Assembly: GCA_003165455.1 (NCBI GenBank)
Contig: PLUJ01000201.1
Coordinates: forward strand, 1-14,137
Direction: 5' to 3'
From: Acidobacteriaceae bacterium
Lineage (GTDB): Bacteria > Acidobacteriota > Terriglobia > Terriglobales > Acidobacteriaceae
Length of the DNA: 14,137 nt
The translations under genes and the position numbers were made by a program. The first letter of the stretch is position 1; each line of letters opens with the position of its first letter. Shown piece by piece: positions 13,969-14,137 of the stretch. The notes beneath the pieces were generated by a model. It was not told the DNA's origin, did not search any database, and saw nothing but the letters and a program-made list of their open reading frames with translations.

Positions 13969-14137
13969 TCAATGAGCCGGCGAGCGCCCGGCGGAAAGCT
14001 CTTCCAACACGGTGCGGTAGGCGGATTTGGGCTGGTATGTTCGATCAAAGGGCAACGCCTGCCCTCGGGTTCCACGCGAGTGCGATCCAATCCACGAGTA
14101 CTTGTCGGTGAAACCCCAGGTCTGGATCGCTGTGCAT
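13969..14137 (-). CDS. C-terminal end of a GH10 endo-1,4-beta-xylanase (5' part outside the window)
   Basis: The minus-strand frame is open from the right edge (first full codon at 14136-14134) to a TGA at 13971-13969, giving 55 residues with no start in view. It begins C-T-A-I-Q-T-W-G-F-T-D-K-Y-S-W-I-G. The WGxTDKYSW block is the highly conserved C-terminal motif of glycoside hydrolase family 10, where its Trp residues line the substrate cleft. It is followed by QALPFDRTYQPKSAYRTVLEEL, matching the family's PLxFDxxYxPKPAY ending. The catalytic acid/base and nucleophile Glu residues would lie upstream, beyond the window. GH10 enzymes cut beta-1,4-xylan in plant cell walls, usually after export. 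It lies upstream of ntrYX on the same strand, 130 bases away. Confidence 0.85.
   Translation of the reverse strand, partial: CTAIQTWGFTDKYSWIGSHSRGTRGQALPFDRTYQPKSAYRTVLEELSAGRSPAH

Noticed and set aside
1..14137. CRISPR array, transposon, integrase, tRNA or phage remnants
   Set aside because: No regularly spaced repeats, transposase or integrase motifs, terminal inverted repeats or cloverleaf-like sequences were seen; nearly all of the window is conserved housekeeping or regulatory coding sequence.

Overview
The window looks like ordinary chromosome from a Gram-negative, moderately GC-rich bacterium with an outer membrane (it encodes LptE). The gene content and protein flavour suggest a soil Acidobacteriota: a phospholipid synthase followed by an Asd-like protein, LptE and HolA; an NtrY/NtrX pair; a DUF3471-type serine hydrolase; and a GH10 xylanase. 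The phylum is an inference from recall, not a database result.

Layout. Bases 1-3530 (+) hold a tight run: the C-terminal part of a CDP-alcohol phosphatidyltransferase (probably PssA), an aspartate-semialdehyde-dehydrogenase-like protein without the catalytic Cys, the lipoprotein LptE, and the DNA polymerase III delta subunit HolA. The first three overlap by 4 bases each. Bases 3681-5006 (+) encode a secreted beta-lactamase-fold serine hydrolase with its own ribosome binding site. On the minus strand at 5137-5400 lies rpsT (ribosomal protein S20). The 314-base gap 5401-5714 holds a mirrored pair of sigma-70-like promoters, one for rpsT and one for the phoH operon, plus a hairpin in the predicted phoH leader. 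Bases 5715-9615 (+) are the widely conserved block phoH - ybeY - CorC-like CBS protein - era. Bases 9761-10222 (+) encode a small GHKL ATPase of the anti-sigma-factor (RsbW/SpoIIAB) type with its own promoter. Converging on it from the minus strand are ntrX (10241-11599) and ntrY (11592-13838), a sigma-54-type response regulator and its membrane sensor kinase, overlapping by 8 bases. At the right edge, 13969-14137 (-), is the last 55 residues of a GH10 endo-xylanase.

How the genes work together. The left run serves the envelope (phospholipid headgroup, LPS export) and replication. The centre is about small-subunit ribosome maturation: S20, the 16S 3'-end processing factor YbeY and the 30S-assembly GTPase Era, with PhoH as an RNA-linked ATPase. 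The right part is regulatory: a kinase-type anti-sigma ATPase and an NtrYX two-component pair.

No clearly new system is visible: no CRISPR, transposon, phage or defence island. The points most worth following are two diverged active motifs (Cys-less Asd-like protein; GSFPGA instead of GAFTGA in NtrX), the mirrored rpsT/phoH promoters, and the non-standard membrane domain of the CorC-like protein.
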